Counted from the stretch's first letter, positions 8,690-17,250 are shown. The stretch is 64,000 nt of DNA from Geothrix sp. (GCF_020622065.1 NZ_JAHRYQ010000001.1:992001-1056000); one strand, 5' to 3'. Notes: generated by a model not told the origin, from the letters alone. Numbers and translations: made by a program.

Positions 8690-9357
8690 GGATCGCCGCG
8701 ATCCTCGCCGCCCACGATGAGGCCGATCACATCGGGCCGGTGCTGGCCGGGCTCGAGGCCTTCGGCTTGCACCGGATCCTGGTCGTGGACGACGGCTCCG
8801 GCGACGGCACCGGCGCCGTGGCCGCTGCCGCCGGGGCCGAGGTGCTGCGGCTCGAGCCCGGCCGGGGCGGCGGGAAAGGCCAGGCCCTCCGCGCGGGCAT
8901 CGCGCACCTCCGGTCCGACGATTTCGATTTCTACCTCTTCCTGGATGCGGACGGCCAGCATGCTCCCACGGACCTGCGGCGCTTCCTCGACCACCTGGCG
9001 ACCCACCCCGACACGGATTTCCTCATCGGATCGCGTCTCCAGGACCGCGCCCGGATCCCGGCGAAGCGGTGGCGCACCAACGCCCTCGGCACCTGGACCC
9101 TGGGCCGCATCGCCGGCGTCTCGTGGGAGGACAGCCAGAGCGGCTACCGCATGATCCGGAAGAAGGTGCTGGATCGCCTGGACCTGCGCTCGTCAGGCTT
9201 CGCCATCGAGATGGAGATCGCCATGAAGGCCGCGGACTGGAAGCTCCGATGGGCCCACATCCCCATCCAGGCCATCTACCAGCCCGGACCGCCCCGGAGC
9301 CATTTCCGCGGCGTGATGGATACTTGGCTCATCGCCTGGGAATCTCTGAAATGCTGA
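8686..9357 (+). CDS. Glycosyltransferase family 2 (dolichyl-phosphate-mannose synthase-like)
   Basis: A 223-residue GT-A fold transferase. The N-terminus RIAAILAAHDEADHIGPVL is followed by VVDDGSGDGT (nucleotide-sugar site) and the DxD motif in LFLDADGQH; SQSGYRMIRK lies in the acceptor region. There is no membrane anchor, unlike many polyprenyl-phosphate transferases. Translation most likely starts at TTG 8686, overlapping the M61 stop codon (TTGA); no ATG fits the family's start. It would transfer a sugar from a nucleotide donor to an unknown acceptor, perhaps a lipid carrier. Confidence 0.85.
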   Translation: MRIAAILAAHDEADHIGPVLAGLEAFGLHRILVVDDGSGDGTGAVAAAAGAEVLRLEPGRGGGKGQALRAGIAHLRSDDFDFYLFLDADGQHAPTDLRRFLDHLATHPDTDFLIGSRLQDRARIPAKRWRTNALGTWTLGRIAGVSWEDSQSGYRMIRKKVLDRLDLRSSGFAIEMEIAMKAADWKLRWAHIPIQAIYQPGPPRSHFRGVMDTWLIAWESLKC

Positions 9358-9389
9358 GCCTCCAGATTCCGGCCTGCTAGCCTGAATTC

Positions 9390-10214
9390 ATGATCAACCC
9401 GCTCGATTGGGACCTCGGCAATGTACCTCCCGGCGTGGCCTGGGGCGGTGTGGACGAGGCGGGGCGCGGCGCCTGGGCGGGGCCGGTGGTGGCCGCCTGC
9501 GCCGTCCTGGATGGGGAGACGGTCCACAAGTGGGGCCATGTGCTGCGGAGCGTCCGGGACAGCAAGCAACTGAAGCCCGAGCGGCGGGAGGTCCTTGCGG
9601 CGGAGCTCAAGTCCGTGCTTCCGGCCTACGGCATCGCCGAAGTGGATCCGCTCGCCATCGACCGGGAGAACATCCTGGAGGCCACCCTGATGGCCATGCG
9701 GCAGGCGGTGGCCCATCTGGCGATCCGGCCCCGCCTCCTGCTCGTGGACGGGAACCGGGGCCCCAGGACGGGCCTGCCCGAGCGGCTCGTGGTGGATGGG
9801 GACGCCGTCAGCTGCGCCATCGGCGCGGCGAGCATCCTGGCCAAGGCCCACCGCGATGCGCTGATGATCGGCCTGGAGGAACAGCATCCGGGCTATGGTT
9901 TCGGCCAGCACAAGGGCTACGGCACGGCCCTGCACCGGGCACGCATCCAGGAGCTGGGTGTGTCCTGCGTGCATCGCATCAGCTACGCCCCCGTGGCGGC
10001 GCTCCAGCGGGTGGACGAGGATCTGCGCGACGAGTTGCGCCGCAGCCTGGATCGTTGCGTCAGCGTGGCCGAACTGCAGGCCTGGGTGCTCTCGGACCTG
10101 CGCCCGGCCTATGGCCGGCTGAAGCTGGTGTGGGTGGAGACCCTGAGGCGGCACTATGCGGACCGTCTGGCCCAGTTGGCGAATGCCGAGGGCCTGGCCA
10201 AGGATCCCGAGTGA
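9390..10214 (+). CDS. rnhB: Ribonuclease HII
   Basis: A 274-residue RNase HII that nicks RNA in RNA-DNA hybrids and at single misincorporated ribonucleotides. The family motif DEAGRG is at residues 22-27 (acidic pair Asp22, Glu23), with LLVDGNRG and AASILAKAHRDALM supplying the remaining acidic residues, and GYGFGQHKGYGT downstream. It is longer than the usual 200-220 residues because of a C-terminal tail of about 60 residues (from about 215). It overlaps the NUDIX gene by four bases (GTGA). Confidence 0.93.
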   Translation: MINPLDWDLGNVPPGVAWGGVDEAGRGAWAGPVVAACAVLDGETVHKWGHVLRSVRDSKQLKPERREVLAAELKSVLPAYGIAEVDPLAIDRENILEATLMAMRQAVAHLAIRPRLLLVDGNRGPRTGLPERLVVDGDAVSCAIGAASILAKAHRDALMIGLEEQHPGYGFGQHKGYGTALHRARIQELGVSCVHRISYAPVAALQRVDEDLRDELRRSLDRCVSVAELQAWVLSDLRPAYGRLKLVWVETLRRHYADRLAQLANAEGLAKDPE

Positions 10215-10606
10215 CGGAGGTGGTCCTGGCCCTGGTGGAGCGGGAGGGCCGCTACCTCCTGCAGCGCCGGGCGGTCTCCAATCCGGTGCTGCCGGGGCTC
10301 TGGGAGTTCCCGGGTGGTAAAGCGGAAGCGGGCGAGTCGCTTCTCGAGGCCCTCAGGCGCGAGCTCCGGGAAGAAGTGGACATGAAGGTCCTGGCGGCCA
10401 AGCCGCTGCCTTCCATGGAGGGGGCTGTGCGCCTGCATCCCTTCTGCGTTGTGGCAGAGGGGCGTCCGCGAACGCCTCTGGCCTGGGGCTGGTTCACCGC
10501 CGCTGAAATCCTGCGCCTCCGTGTTCCTCCAGCCAATGTCCCGTTGCTCCACAGCCTGGCTGGAGCCGCTCCACCGGCCGATTCCGGCCCGCCCCGCTCC
10601 ATCTGA
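10211..10606 (+). CDS. NUDIX hydrolase, MutT-like
   Basis: A 131-residue NUDIX pyrophosphohydrolase, probably sanitising oxidised nucleoside triphosphates such as 8-oxo-dGTP. The NUDIX box GGKAEAGESLLEALRRELREE starts near residue 36; it keeps the REx2EE metal ligands, but the usual Gly after EE is replaced (EEVDM). LPGLWEFPGGK just before it is typical of MutT. Start GTG 10211 overlaps the rnhB stop, so the two genome-maintenance genes are coupled. The short C-terminal tail after GWFTAAEIL is proline-rich. Confidence 0.88.
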   Translation: MTEVVLALVEREGRYLLQRRAVSNPVLPGLWEFPGGKAEAGESLLEALRRELREEVDMKVLAAKPLPSMEGAVRLHPFCVVAEGRPRTPLAWGWFTAAEILRLRVPPANVPLLHSLAGAAPPADSGPPRSI

Positions 10607-10638
10607 TAACCTGGAAGCCCCCCAGGCCCGGAGATGCC

Positions 10639-11919
10639 ATGCCGCGATTCCTCATTCGGACCTTCCTTTGCGCCCTCGCCGCCCTGGGCCTGTCGGCCCA
10701 GCAGACGGAGGTGGTGCTGAGCGCCTCCAGCAGTGCCAAGCTGGTGCTGGCCATGCCCGCGCCGAAGCTGACCGGCATTGAGGATGGGCTTGTGGCCACC
10801 GAATTCACGGCCGTGCTCAAGCGCGACCTGGACGAGACAGGCGTGTTCGCGGTGCTGCAGGAGCGGCTACCCGCTGACTCCGCTCCCGCGAAGGCCTGGA
10901 AGGAGGCCGGCGCCCAGTGGCTGCTGACCGTCCGGCTCACGCGGGCGGCGGGCGGCGAGCTCCAGCTGGACGCCTCGGCGCTGGACACCGCCGCCGAGAA
11001 GGCAGTCTTCACCAAGCCCTACAAGGCCGACCGGCTGGTGCCCCTCCGGCGGCTGGCCCATGCCCTGGCCGATGACCTGGTCGCCCGGCTCACCGGGGAG
11101 CGGGGCGTCGCCTCGAGCCGCGTGGTGTTCGTGCGGCAGATGGCGCCAGGCGTGAAGGAGCTGTTCCAGATCGACCGGGACGGCGCGAACCTCGTCCAGC
11201 TCACGCGGCACGGCAGCCTCACCCTGTCGCCCACGGTGGCTTCGGACGGACGCCTGGCCTATGTCACCTACAAGGGCGGCGCGCCCGAGATCTGGGGCCA
11301 GCGCCGCCGCGACGGCGCCCACGAGAAGCTCTATCCCCTCGCGGGCGCGGGTGGCATGGTGTCCACGCCCGTCTGGTCGCCGGACGGGAAGCGTCTGGCC
11401 TTCGTGCAGCTCGACCGTCGCGGCAACAGCGACATCATGATCCTCGACCTGGGCACGGGGCGGGCCCGGCGTCTGACGGACGGGAACGGCATCAACACGG
11501 AGCCGACCTGGAACCCCAACGGCACGCAGATCGCCTTTACCTCCGACCGCGAAGGCGGCCCCCAGGTATTTCTCATGCAGGACGACGGCTCCAACCTCCG
11601 CCGTCTGACGGCCGAGGGCACCTACAACGCCAGCCCCGCCTGGAGCCCCAACGGCGCCATGGTGGCCTATGTCTCGCGTTTCGAGGGCAAGTTCGACCTT
11701 TTCATCTACAAACTAGGCGAAGGCAAGGCCTACCAGATCACCACTGGCGTGAGCACTTCCGAGTCGCCAGCCTGGTCTCCGGATGAGCGCCGATTGGTGT
11801 TCACAAGTAACCGTTTTGGCTCGATGCAGATCTTCACCACCGACCTCTCAGGCCGCCAAGTGGTGCGGATGACGGAGCTCCCGAACTGCCAAAGTCCGAA
11901 ATGGACCCGCGCAAGATGA
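10639..11919 (+). CDS. tolB: Tol-Pal system beta-propeller protein TolB
   Basis: A 426-residue periplasmic protein. A signal peptide (MPRFLIRTFLCALAALGLSAQ) is followed by the TolB N-terminal domain (about 22-160) and a six-bladed propeller of WD40-like PD40 repeats, seen as repeated xWSPDG/xWNPNG signatures (VWSPDGKRLAF, TWNPNGTQIAF, AWSPNGAMVAY, AWSPDERRLVF). TolB binds Pal and, with TolA, links inner and outer membranes during division. It is followed by pal and cpoB, but tolQ, tolR and tolA are not upstream here; the preceding genes are rnhB and a NUDIX hydrolase. Confidence 0.94.
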   Translation: MPRFLIRTFLCALAALGLSAQQTEVVLSASSSAKLVLAMPAPKLTGIEDGLVATEFTAVLKRDLDETGVFAVLQERLPADSAPAKAWKEAGAQWLLTVRLTRAAGGELQLDASALDTAAEKAVFTKPYKADRLVPLRRLAHALADDLVARLTGERGVASSRVVFVRQMAPGVKELFQIDRDGANLVQLTRHGSLTLSPTVASDGRLAYVTYKGGAPEIWGQRRRDGAHEKLYPLAGAGGMVSTPVWSPDGKRLAFVQLDRRGNSDIMILDLGTGRARRLTDGNGINTEPTWNPNGTQIAFTSDREGGPQVFLMQDDGSNLRRLTAEGTYNASPAWSPNGAMVAYVSRFEGKFDLFIYKLGEGKAYQITTGVSTSESPAWSPDERRLVFTSNRFGSMQIFTTDLSGRQVVRMTELPNCQSPKWTRAR

Positions 11920-11952
11920 AAAATAATGACGATTCCCTGAGTTCCGTCGAAC

Positions 11953-11958
11953 TATACT
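11953..11958 (+). promoter_or_regulatory. Possible -10 element upstream of pal
   Basis: TATACT lies 27 bp upstream of the pal start codon in a locally AT-richer spacer. No convincing -35 hexamer is found 16-18 bp further upstream. An additional promoter here would fit the higher dose of Pal relative to TolB in other bacteria, but this is inference. Confidence 0.3.
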
Positions 11959-11984
11959 CAGGCTTATCCAGGAGGAACAACCCC

Positions 11985-12698
11985 ATGCGATACGGAACCT
12001 ACCTCGTCCCTGCCGCGATTGTGCTGACCCTCGGCAGCCTCGCCTGCAAGCCGCCCAAAACGGCCGAGCAGCTCAAGCAGGAGACCCAGGCGGCCTTCAA
12101 CGAGGGCTACCAGGCGTTCAAGGATGGGAAGGCCCGCACGACCAATCCCTATCTGAACGACAAGGAAAACCCCCACAAGATGCAGGGCTGGTACGACGGT
12201 TGGGACAAGGCCAAGGCCGACAAGGATGCCGCTGACAAGGTCGCCGCCGAGAAGGCCGCCGCCGACGAAGCCGCCCGCAAGGCCGCCGCCGAGAAGGCCG
12301 CCGCGGAAGAAGCCGCCCGCAAGGCTGCCGAGGCCGAGAAGGCCGCTGCCTTCAAGAAGGCCGCCGAAGCCGCCCTCAAGATGATCCACTTCGACTTCGA
12401 CAAGTCCGACATCAAGGAAGGCGACCGCGCCACCCTCCAGGGCATCGCCGACTTCATGAAGGCCTTCCCCGCCGCCAAGCTCGAGATCGAAGGCCACTGC
12501 GACGAGCGGGGCACCAACGAGTACAACCTCGCGCTCGGCAACCACCGCGCTGCCGCCGCCCTGGCCTACCTGAAGACCCTGGGTGTGGATGAGGCCCGCT
12601 TCACGACCATCAGCTACGGCAAGGAAAAGCCCCTCTGCACCGAGGCCAAGGAAGCCTGCTGGAGCCAGAACCGCCGCGCCGAGTTCAAGCTCAAGTAA
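11985..12698 (+). CDS. pal: Peptidoglycan-associated lipoprotein Pal
   Basis: A 237-residue outer-membrane lipoprotein. The lipobox SLAC places the lipidated cysteine at residue 21. Residues about 75-130 form an Ala/Lys/Glu-rich heptad stretch (repeats of EKAAADEAARKAA), probably a long helix or coiled coil spanning from membrane to wall, which is longer than in E. coli Pal. The OmpA-like peptidoglycan-binding domain (about 133-237) has IHFDFDKSDI and GHCDERGTNEYNLALGNHRA. A strong Shine-Dalgarno (CAGGAGGAA) decides ATG 11985. A hairpin terminator follows the stop. Confidence 0.94.
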   Translation: MRYGTYLVPAAIVLTLGSLACKPPKTAEQLKQETQAAFNEGYQAFKDGKARTTNPYLNDKENPHKMQGWYDGWDKAKADKDAADKVAAEKAAADEAARKAAAEKAAAEEAARKAAEAEKAAAFKKAAEAALKMIHFDFDKSDIKEGDRATLQGIADFMKAFPAAKLEIEGHCDERGTNEYNLALGNHRAAAALAYLKTLGVDEARFTTISYGKEKPLCTEAKEACWSQNRRAEFKLK

Positions 12699-12716
12699 CT
12701 GTTCCTGATCACGCGA

Positions 12717-12746
12717 AGCGGGGGCTACGGCCCCCGCTTTTCGTTT
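12717..12746 (+). terminator. Rho-independent terminator after pal
   Basis: A perfect 9-bp stem AGCGGGGGC/GCCCCCGCT with the stable tetraloop TACG (12717-12738) is followed by a T-rich tract TTTCGTTT. It starts 19 bases after the pal stop codon and before cpoB, so cpoB expression needs readthrough or its own promoter. Confidence 0.85.
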
Positions 12747-12772
12747 AGGATGAAGTGCATCCCGGAGTTCCC

Positions 12773-13486
12773 ATGAGTGCCCGCACCCTGCTCTTTCCGG
12801 CCCTGACCGCGCTCCTCACCATCGGGTGCGGATCCGAAGACCAGCTCCGCCGCGTCGAGCAGGAGGTCGGTGACCTCAAGCTCGAGGTCTTCAAACTCCG
12901 CCAGCAGGTCGAGGACGGCAACAAGCGCTCCGAGGCCGAGCAAAAGGCCGCGCAGGAGTCCCGGAGCCAGGATCGACGCTTCCAGGCCGACCTCCAGGAA
13001 AGCCTCCGCCAGGTGCAGGACACCACCCGTGTGCTGAACAACCGCCTGAACAGCCTGCCCCGGGGCGGGACGCGACCGGCGGTCGATGCCGCACCCGCGG
13101 CCCAGGCCTCCGAGGATGAGCGCGCCTTCAACGCGGCGGTGCTGGACTACAACCGCGGCAACTATCCGCTGGCCGCCGAGGGTCTGGATCTCTTCCTGAA
13201 GAACTACCCGCAAAGCGCCAAGCGTCCCGATGCGCTCTTCTTCCTGGGGCTCTGCCACTACAACCAGCGGACCTTCGACAAGGCCCAGCAGGCCTTTGAT
13301 CGCATCATCAAGGATCACGCCGCCTCGCCCCAGTTCCTGCCCGCCAAGCTCAAGCGCGCCCAGTGCCTTCTCAAGCAGGGGCTCAAGCCCGCTGCGGTGA
13401 AGGCCTTCCGCGAACTGGTGGATGGATTCGCCGGCAGCGCCGAGGCCCGCACCGCCCAGCAGGAACTGAGCGACCTGGGCCTTTGA
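12773..13486 (+). CDS. cpoB: Cell division coordinator CpoB (YbgF), lipoprotein form
   Basis: A 237-residue YbgF/CpoB homologue, identified by position after pal and by its architecture: an N-terminal coiled coil (about 20-95) and C-terminal TPR repeats (about 115-237) with AFNAAVLDYNRGNYPLAAEGL, FFLGLCHYNQRTFDKAQQAF and RAQCLLKQGLKPAAVKAF. The N-terminus ends in a lipobox-like LTIGC (Cys19), so it is probably lipidated, unlike the E. coli protein. CpoB coordinates PBP1B activity with Tol during septation. ATG 12773 follows CGGAG. Confidence 0.88.
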   Translation: MSARTLLFPALTALLTIGCGSEDQLRRVEQEVGDLKLEVFKLRQQVEDGNKRSEAEQKAAQESRSQDRRFQADLQESLRQVQDTTRVLNNRLNSLPRGGTRPAVDAAPAAQASEDERAFNAAVLDYNRGNYPLAAEGLDLFLKNYPQSAKRPDALFFLGLCHYNQRTFDKAQQAFDRIIKDHAASPQFLPAKLKRAQCLLKQGLKPAAVKAFRELVDGFAGSAEARTAQQELSDLGL

Positions 13487-13497
13487 TCCGACCCGCC

Positions 13498-14481
13498 ATG
13501 AACCCTGAAACCTGGCGCGTTCCTGTCCGCATCGACTTCGCGGGCGGCACCCTCGACCTGTGGCCCATCTACGCCATGATGGGCGGCTGCCTCACGGTGA
13601 ACGCCGCCGTGGATCTGTGGATCGAGCTGGAGATCCGCCGCAGCGGCCCCGGCCACCGGCTCCGGAGCCGGGACCTGGGGATCGACCTGGCCTGCGAGAC
13701 CTGGCCAGCGGAACCGCCCGCCGGTCTCTCCTGGGTCTGGCGGGTGCTGGACGGCTCCGGTGCGCCGCCGGCCTCCGTGGCCATCCACAGCCCTGTGCCC
13801 CAGGGCTCGGGGCTGGGCGTGTCCTCCTGTCTCGGCGTGGGCCTGCTCGGCGCGGCCCTCGGGGAGGAGGCCGGTGAAGGTCTGGCACGCAAAGTGCCGA
13901 TTCTGCGGGACCTGGAAAGTCGGGAACTTCAGACCCCGGCGGGTTGGCAGGACTACTATCCAGCCGCCCTGGGCGGCGCCCTGGCGCTCCACTGGGATGG
14001 GCCCGAACCGCGCTGGGAGCGACTGGAACCCCATCCGGGCCTGCTGGCGGATCTGGTGGTGTTCTACACCGGCAAGCCGCACCACTCGGGCATGACCAAC
14101 TGGGAAGCCTACAAGCGGTTCATCGAGGGCGATGTCCAGACCCGGCAGGCCCTGTCCGACATCCGGGGCATCGCCTGGGACATGGCGGCGGTGCTGCCTG
14201 CGGATCCTGCCGCCGTGGCCGCCCTATTGGAGCGCGAAGGCCAGGCCCGAGTGAACCTGTCCCCGGCGGTGGAGACCGATGCGATGCGCGCCGTGCGGGA
14301 CCGTGGTCGCCGCGAGGGCTGGTACGCGGGCATGAAGCCCTGCGGTGCGGGGGGAGGCGGCTGCTGCCTGCTGGTGGCGAAGGACGGCCGTCGGGAAGCC
14401 GCCGAGGCGGCCCTGCGCGACATGGGCCTCCCGCCCCTGGATCTGCGGATCACCCCAAGGGGGCTGCACAGGCTCGGATGA
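13498..14481 (+). CDS. GHMP-family sugar kinase
   Basis: A 327-residue GHMP kinase. The N-terminal VPVRIDFAGGTLDLWP resembles the substrate end of sugar-phosphate kinases such as heptose 7-phosphate kinase; the ATP loop is SPVPQGSGLGVSSCLGVGL (about 100-118) and the third motif is MKPCGAGGGGCCLLV (about 280-294). It phosphorylates a small molecule, but whether that is heptose-7-phosphate, fucose or another sugar cannot be told. It starts 11 bp after cpoB and its last 32 bp overlap the convergent mutY gene. Confidence 0.82.
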   Translation: MNPETWRVPVRIDFAGGTLDLWPIYAMMGGCLTVNAAVDLWIELEIRRSGPGHRLRSRDLGIDLACETWPAEPPAGLSWVWRVLDGSGAPPASVAIHSPVPQGSGLGVSSCLGVGLLGAALGEEAGEGLARKVPILRDLESRELQTPAGWQDYYPAALGGALALHWDGPEPRWERLEPHPGLLADLVVFYTGKPHHSGMTNWEAYKRFIEGDVQTRQALSDIRGIAWDMAAVLPADPAAVAALLEREGQARVNLSPAVETDAMRAVRDRGRREGWYAGMKPCGAGGGGCCLLVAKDGRREAAEAALRDMGLPPLDLRITPRGLHRLG

Positions 14482-15550
14482 GCGCGCCCGGGTCCGGGGC
14501 CTCCAGGGGCGTCTGCCCCGGCGTGGCCAGCAGACCCCGAAGGCGCTGATCCCGCTTGCCGAGGGGCAGGGTGGAGAGGTCGGCGGCCGGGATCCAGCGC
14601 AGGCCCCCGGCGGCCTGGAAGCGCGCGTTGAGGCGCAGGTGCAGGGGGTTCACGGCCTCCCGGCGATGGGTGTAGACCTGGGTCCAGCCGGGCCAGGCCA
14701 GCATGGGGAATGAGCCGGGGAGTGGGGGCTGGGGGACCCCTTCCGACGCGTCGATGGTCGGCCAGCGCCAGAGGCCCGCCAGGAGCCCCTTGGCCGCGGG
14801 TGCATGGAGCAGCAGGTGTCCCTCCGCCTCCATGGCCACCAGCCAGATCGAGCTTTCCTTGGGTTTCGCGCGCTTGCCCGCAGGCGGGATCTCCCCGGTA
14901 CGCTCCGCCCGCCGGGCGGCGCAAGCGTCCGCAAGGGGGCAAGCGCCGCAGTCGGGCGTCGGCGTGCAGACCGTGGCGCCCAGCTCCATGATCGCCTGCG
15001 TCAGGCGGGAAGGGCCGTGAGCCTCGAGGGCCGGGACGAGCCAGGCCCGCAGTTCGGCGGCCCGGATCTTCGGGTCGCCCTCGATCAGCAGCAGGCGGGC
15101 CAGCACGCGGAAGGCGTTCCCATCCAGGGCCGGGGCGGGCCACTGGAAGGCGATGGCGCCCACGGCGGCGGCGGAGTAAGGGCCGAGGCCCGGCAACCGG
15201 GTCAGGCCCTCCAGGTCCTCGGGCCACCCCTCAGCGGCGACGGACGCTGCGGCGGCCTTCAGGAAGCGTGCGCGACGGTAGTACCCGAGTCCCTCCCAGG
15301 CCTTGTGGACGGTGTCCTCATCGGCCTCGGCGAGGGCCTGCGGCGTGGGAAACCGCTCCAGCCAACGGTTGAAATAGGGCACCACCGTGGCCACCTGCGT
15401 CTGCTGCAGCATCAACTCAGACACCAACACGGCGTAGGGATCCGGATGCGGTGCATCCAGATTGTGGGCGCGCCAGGGCAGGTCCCGTCGCATGCGGTCG
15501 AACCAGGGGGCCAGGGGGGCGAGGAGATTGAGGGCGGCGGGCCAAGGCAT
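14450..15550 (-). CDS. mutY: A/G-specific adenine glycosylase MutY
   Basis: A 366-residue DNA repair enzyme removing A opposite 8-oxoG or G. It shows the catalytic Glu in SELMLQQTQV (about residue 44), the helix-hairpin-helix LPGLGPYSAAAVGAIAF, the catalytic Asp in ALDGNAFRVLARL, a [4Fe-4S] loop (VCTPTPDCGACPLADAC) and a C-terminal NUDIX-like 8-oxoG recognition domain (about 230-366). The first cluster cysteines are spaced Cx5C rather than the usual Cx6C. It converges with the GHMP kinase and overlaps its last 32 bp. Confidence 0.92.
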   Translation of the reverse strand: MPWPAALNLLAPLAPWFDRMRRDLPWRAHNLDAPHPDPYAVLVSELMLQQTQVATVVPYFNRWLERFPTPQALAEADEDTVHKAWEGLGYYRRARFLKAAAASVAAEGWPEDLEGLTRLPGLGPYSAAAVGAIAFQWPAPALDGNAFRVLARLLLIEGDPKIRAAELRAWLVPALEAHGPSRLTQAIMELGATVCTPTPDCGACPLADACAARRAERTGEIPPAGKRAKPKESSIWLVAMEAEGHLLLHAPAAKGLLAGLWRWPTIDASEGVPQPPLPGSFPMLAWPGWTQVYTHRREAVNPLHLRLNARFQAAGGLRWIPAADLSTLPLGKRDQRLRGLLATPGQTPLEAPDPGALIRACAAPLG

Positions 15551-15680
15551 CCCCAGACCCTACCATTCCTGGATTCGCCCGCCTTGGGGCTCGGCGGGGA
15601 AGGGGTGTTTTTCATGGCATCTGAGGGGTATTCGGAAACTCCGACCCCATTTAGAATCATTCTTTTTTCATGGAGGAACC

Positions 15681-17108
15681 ATGGAAACGATGCGCATGAC
15701 GCTCCGTTCGGCGCTGGTGTCTCTTGGCGCGAGCCTGGGCGTGGTCTTTATGGGAGCCTGCGGCGGCGGAGCCTCCGGCTCTGGGGGCGTCGGGGCGCCA
15801 GCACCGGCCGTGCTGAAGGTCCTCCCGGCCGGCGCCGACATCAAGGTGGGCGGCTCCTTGCAGGTATGGGCGGAGAATGCTCAAGGAAGCCCCGTCCCGG
15901 CAACCTTCTCGGTGGTGGAGCCCCAGGGGGGCCAGGTGACGGCCACCGGTCGCTATCAGGCCCCTCCGGTGGCGGGGACCTACCACCTTCGGGCCACCAG
16001 CAGCCAAGTGCCCGGGGCCGTCGCCGAGGTGCCGGTGAGGGTCTCGCTCTACCAGGCGGCCGTTGCGGCAGCCCCGCCCTCCCAGTTCTCGCGCTTCGAC
16101 CACAGCGCCACCCTGCTTCCAGATGGCAGCGTCCTGCTGGCGGGGGGGATGGAATCCAGCCTGCTCGAGCGGTATCTCCCGGCCTCCGGAACCTTCGTGC
16201 AGGCGGCGGATCTCGGCGCCAAGCGGTGGGCCCACCAGGCCTCACCCCTCCCGGGGGGCGGGATCCTGCTGTCGGGTGGCGTCGGCTTCTCGGGAGCCAC
16301 CGCCGTCGCCCTGGCGACGGCCCAGGTCTACGACGCCGGAACAGGCGTCCGCCCCGTGGGATCTCTGACAGCTTCGCGCCTGCTGCACGCGGCCGAGGCG
16401 CTGGAGGATGGCCGTGTCCTGCTGACCGGGGGGCTGCCTGCCACCGGATCCGACACCTACGCCACGGCCACGGCGGAGGTCTTCGATCCGGCGACGGGGA
16501 GATTCGCCGCCACCGGCTCGATGGGATCACCCCGCACCGGCCACACGGCCACGCGGCTCGCGAACGGGAAGCTCCTCATCGTCGGCGGAAGGAACAGCAC
16601 CTGCCTCTTCGGTTGCCAGGAATTGACCTGGGCTTCCGCGGAGCTCTTCGATCCCACCACGGGCACCTTCTCCCCCACGGGAACCATGGCCCAGGCCCGG
16701 TACGGGCACACTGCCACCCCGCTTCCCGATGGACGGATCCTGATCGCCGGGGGAACCACGCCGGACCTTCCCAACACGGATGTGTCCACCTCCCTCGAGA
16801 TCTACGATCCTGCCACCGGCTCGTTCACCCAGGCGGGGACCATGCTCCGGCCCCGGACTCACCACACGGCGACCCTCCTCACGGACGGGCGCGTCCTGCT
16901 GGCCGGGGGGCGGACCGTCGGCGAGGGCTCCCTGGCTTCCGCCACGCTCGAGGTGATCGACCTGGCCCGGGGCCAGGCCACGCTGCTGACATCCTCGCTG
17001 ACCACCCGCTACCGCCACACGGCGACCCGCCTGCTCTCAGGTGAGGTGCTCCTGGCGGGGGGCAGCGAGGGGGGAGGCGGCATCAAGCTGGCGGAGGTAT
17101 TCCGCTAG
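15681..17108 (+). CDS. Kelch-like beta-propeller lipoprotein
   Basis: A 475-residue exported protein. The N-terminus ends in a lipobox-like MGAC (Cys27) followed by a Gly/Ser linker. Residues about 45-125 look like an Ig-like beta domain. Then come seven kelch-type blades, each with the pattern xLxDGxVLLxGG (for example LLPDGSVLLAGG, ANGKLLIVGG, LPDGRILIAGG, LTDGRVLLAGG) and a following phrase such as FDPATGRF or YDPATGSF, consistent with a closed seven-bladed propeller. It probably binds a partner at the cell surface; the function is unknown. GGAGG upstream supports ATG 15681. Confidence 0.82.
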   Translation: METMRMTLRSALVSLGASLGVVFMGACGGGASGSGGVGAPAPAVLKVLPAGADIKVGGSLQVWAENAQGSPVPATFSVVEPQGGQVTATGRYQAPPVAGTYHLRATSSQVPGAVAEVPVRVSLYQAAVAAAPPSQFSRFDHSATLLPDGSVLLAGGMESSLLERYLPASGTFVQAADLGAKRWAHQASPLPGGGILLSGGVGFSGATAVALATAQVYDAGTGVRPVGSLTASRLLHAAEALEDGRVLLTGGLPATGSDTYATATAEVFDPATGRFAATGSMGSPRTGHTATRLANGKLLIVGGRNSTCLFGCQELTWASAELFDPTTGTFSPTGTMAQARYGHTATPLPDGRILIAGGTTPDLPNTDVSTSLEIYDPATGSFTQAGTMLRPRTHHTATLLTDGRVLLAGGRTVGEGSLASATLEVIDLARGQATLLTSSLTTRYRHTATRLLSGEVLLAGGSEGGGGIKLAEVFR

Positions 17109-17130
17109 CTAAAGACGGAGTCCCTGAACG

Positions 17131-17159
17131 AAAAACGAGCGCCCAGGGGGCGCTCGTTT
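17131..17159. terminator. Bidirectional rho-independent terminator
   Basis: A perfect 9-bp stem CGAGCGCCC/GGGCGCTCG with a 3-nt loop (17136-17156) is flanked by AAAAA on the left and TTT on the right. It serves the kelch gene on the plus strand, and on the minus strand the tRNA-Leu gene, which ends eight bases away and there gains a T5 tract. Confidence 0.88.
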
Positions 17160-17164
17160 CGATT

Positions 17165-17250
17165 TGGTGCCCGCGAGCAGACTCGAACTGCTACGGCTTG
17201 TGGCCACCACCCCCTCAAGATGGCGTGTCTACCAATTTCACCACGCGGGC
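17165..17250 (-). tRNA. tRNA-Leu (anticodon GAG)
   Basis: Read on the minus strand, the 86-nt gene has a 7-bp acceptor stem GCCCGCG/CGCGGGC, a D-loop with TGGTAGACACGC typical of leucine tRNAs, an anticodon arm CCATC-TTGAGGG-GGTGG giving GAG, a long type II variable arm (TGGCCACAAGCCGTA), a T arm with GTTCGAGTC and an encoded 3' CCA. It lies 75 bp downstream of secG on the same strand, the same order as secG-leuU in E. coli. Confidence 0.95.
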
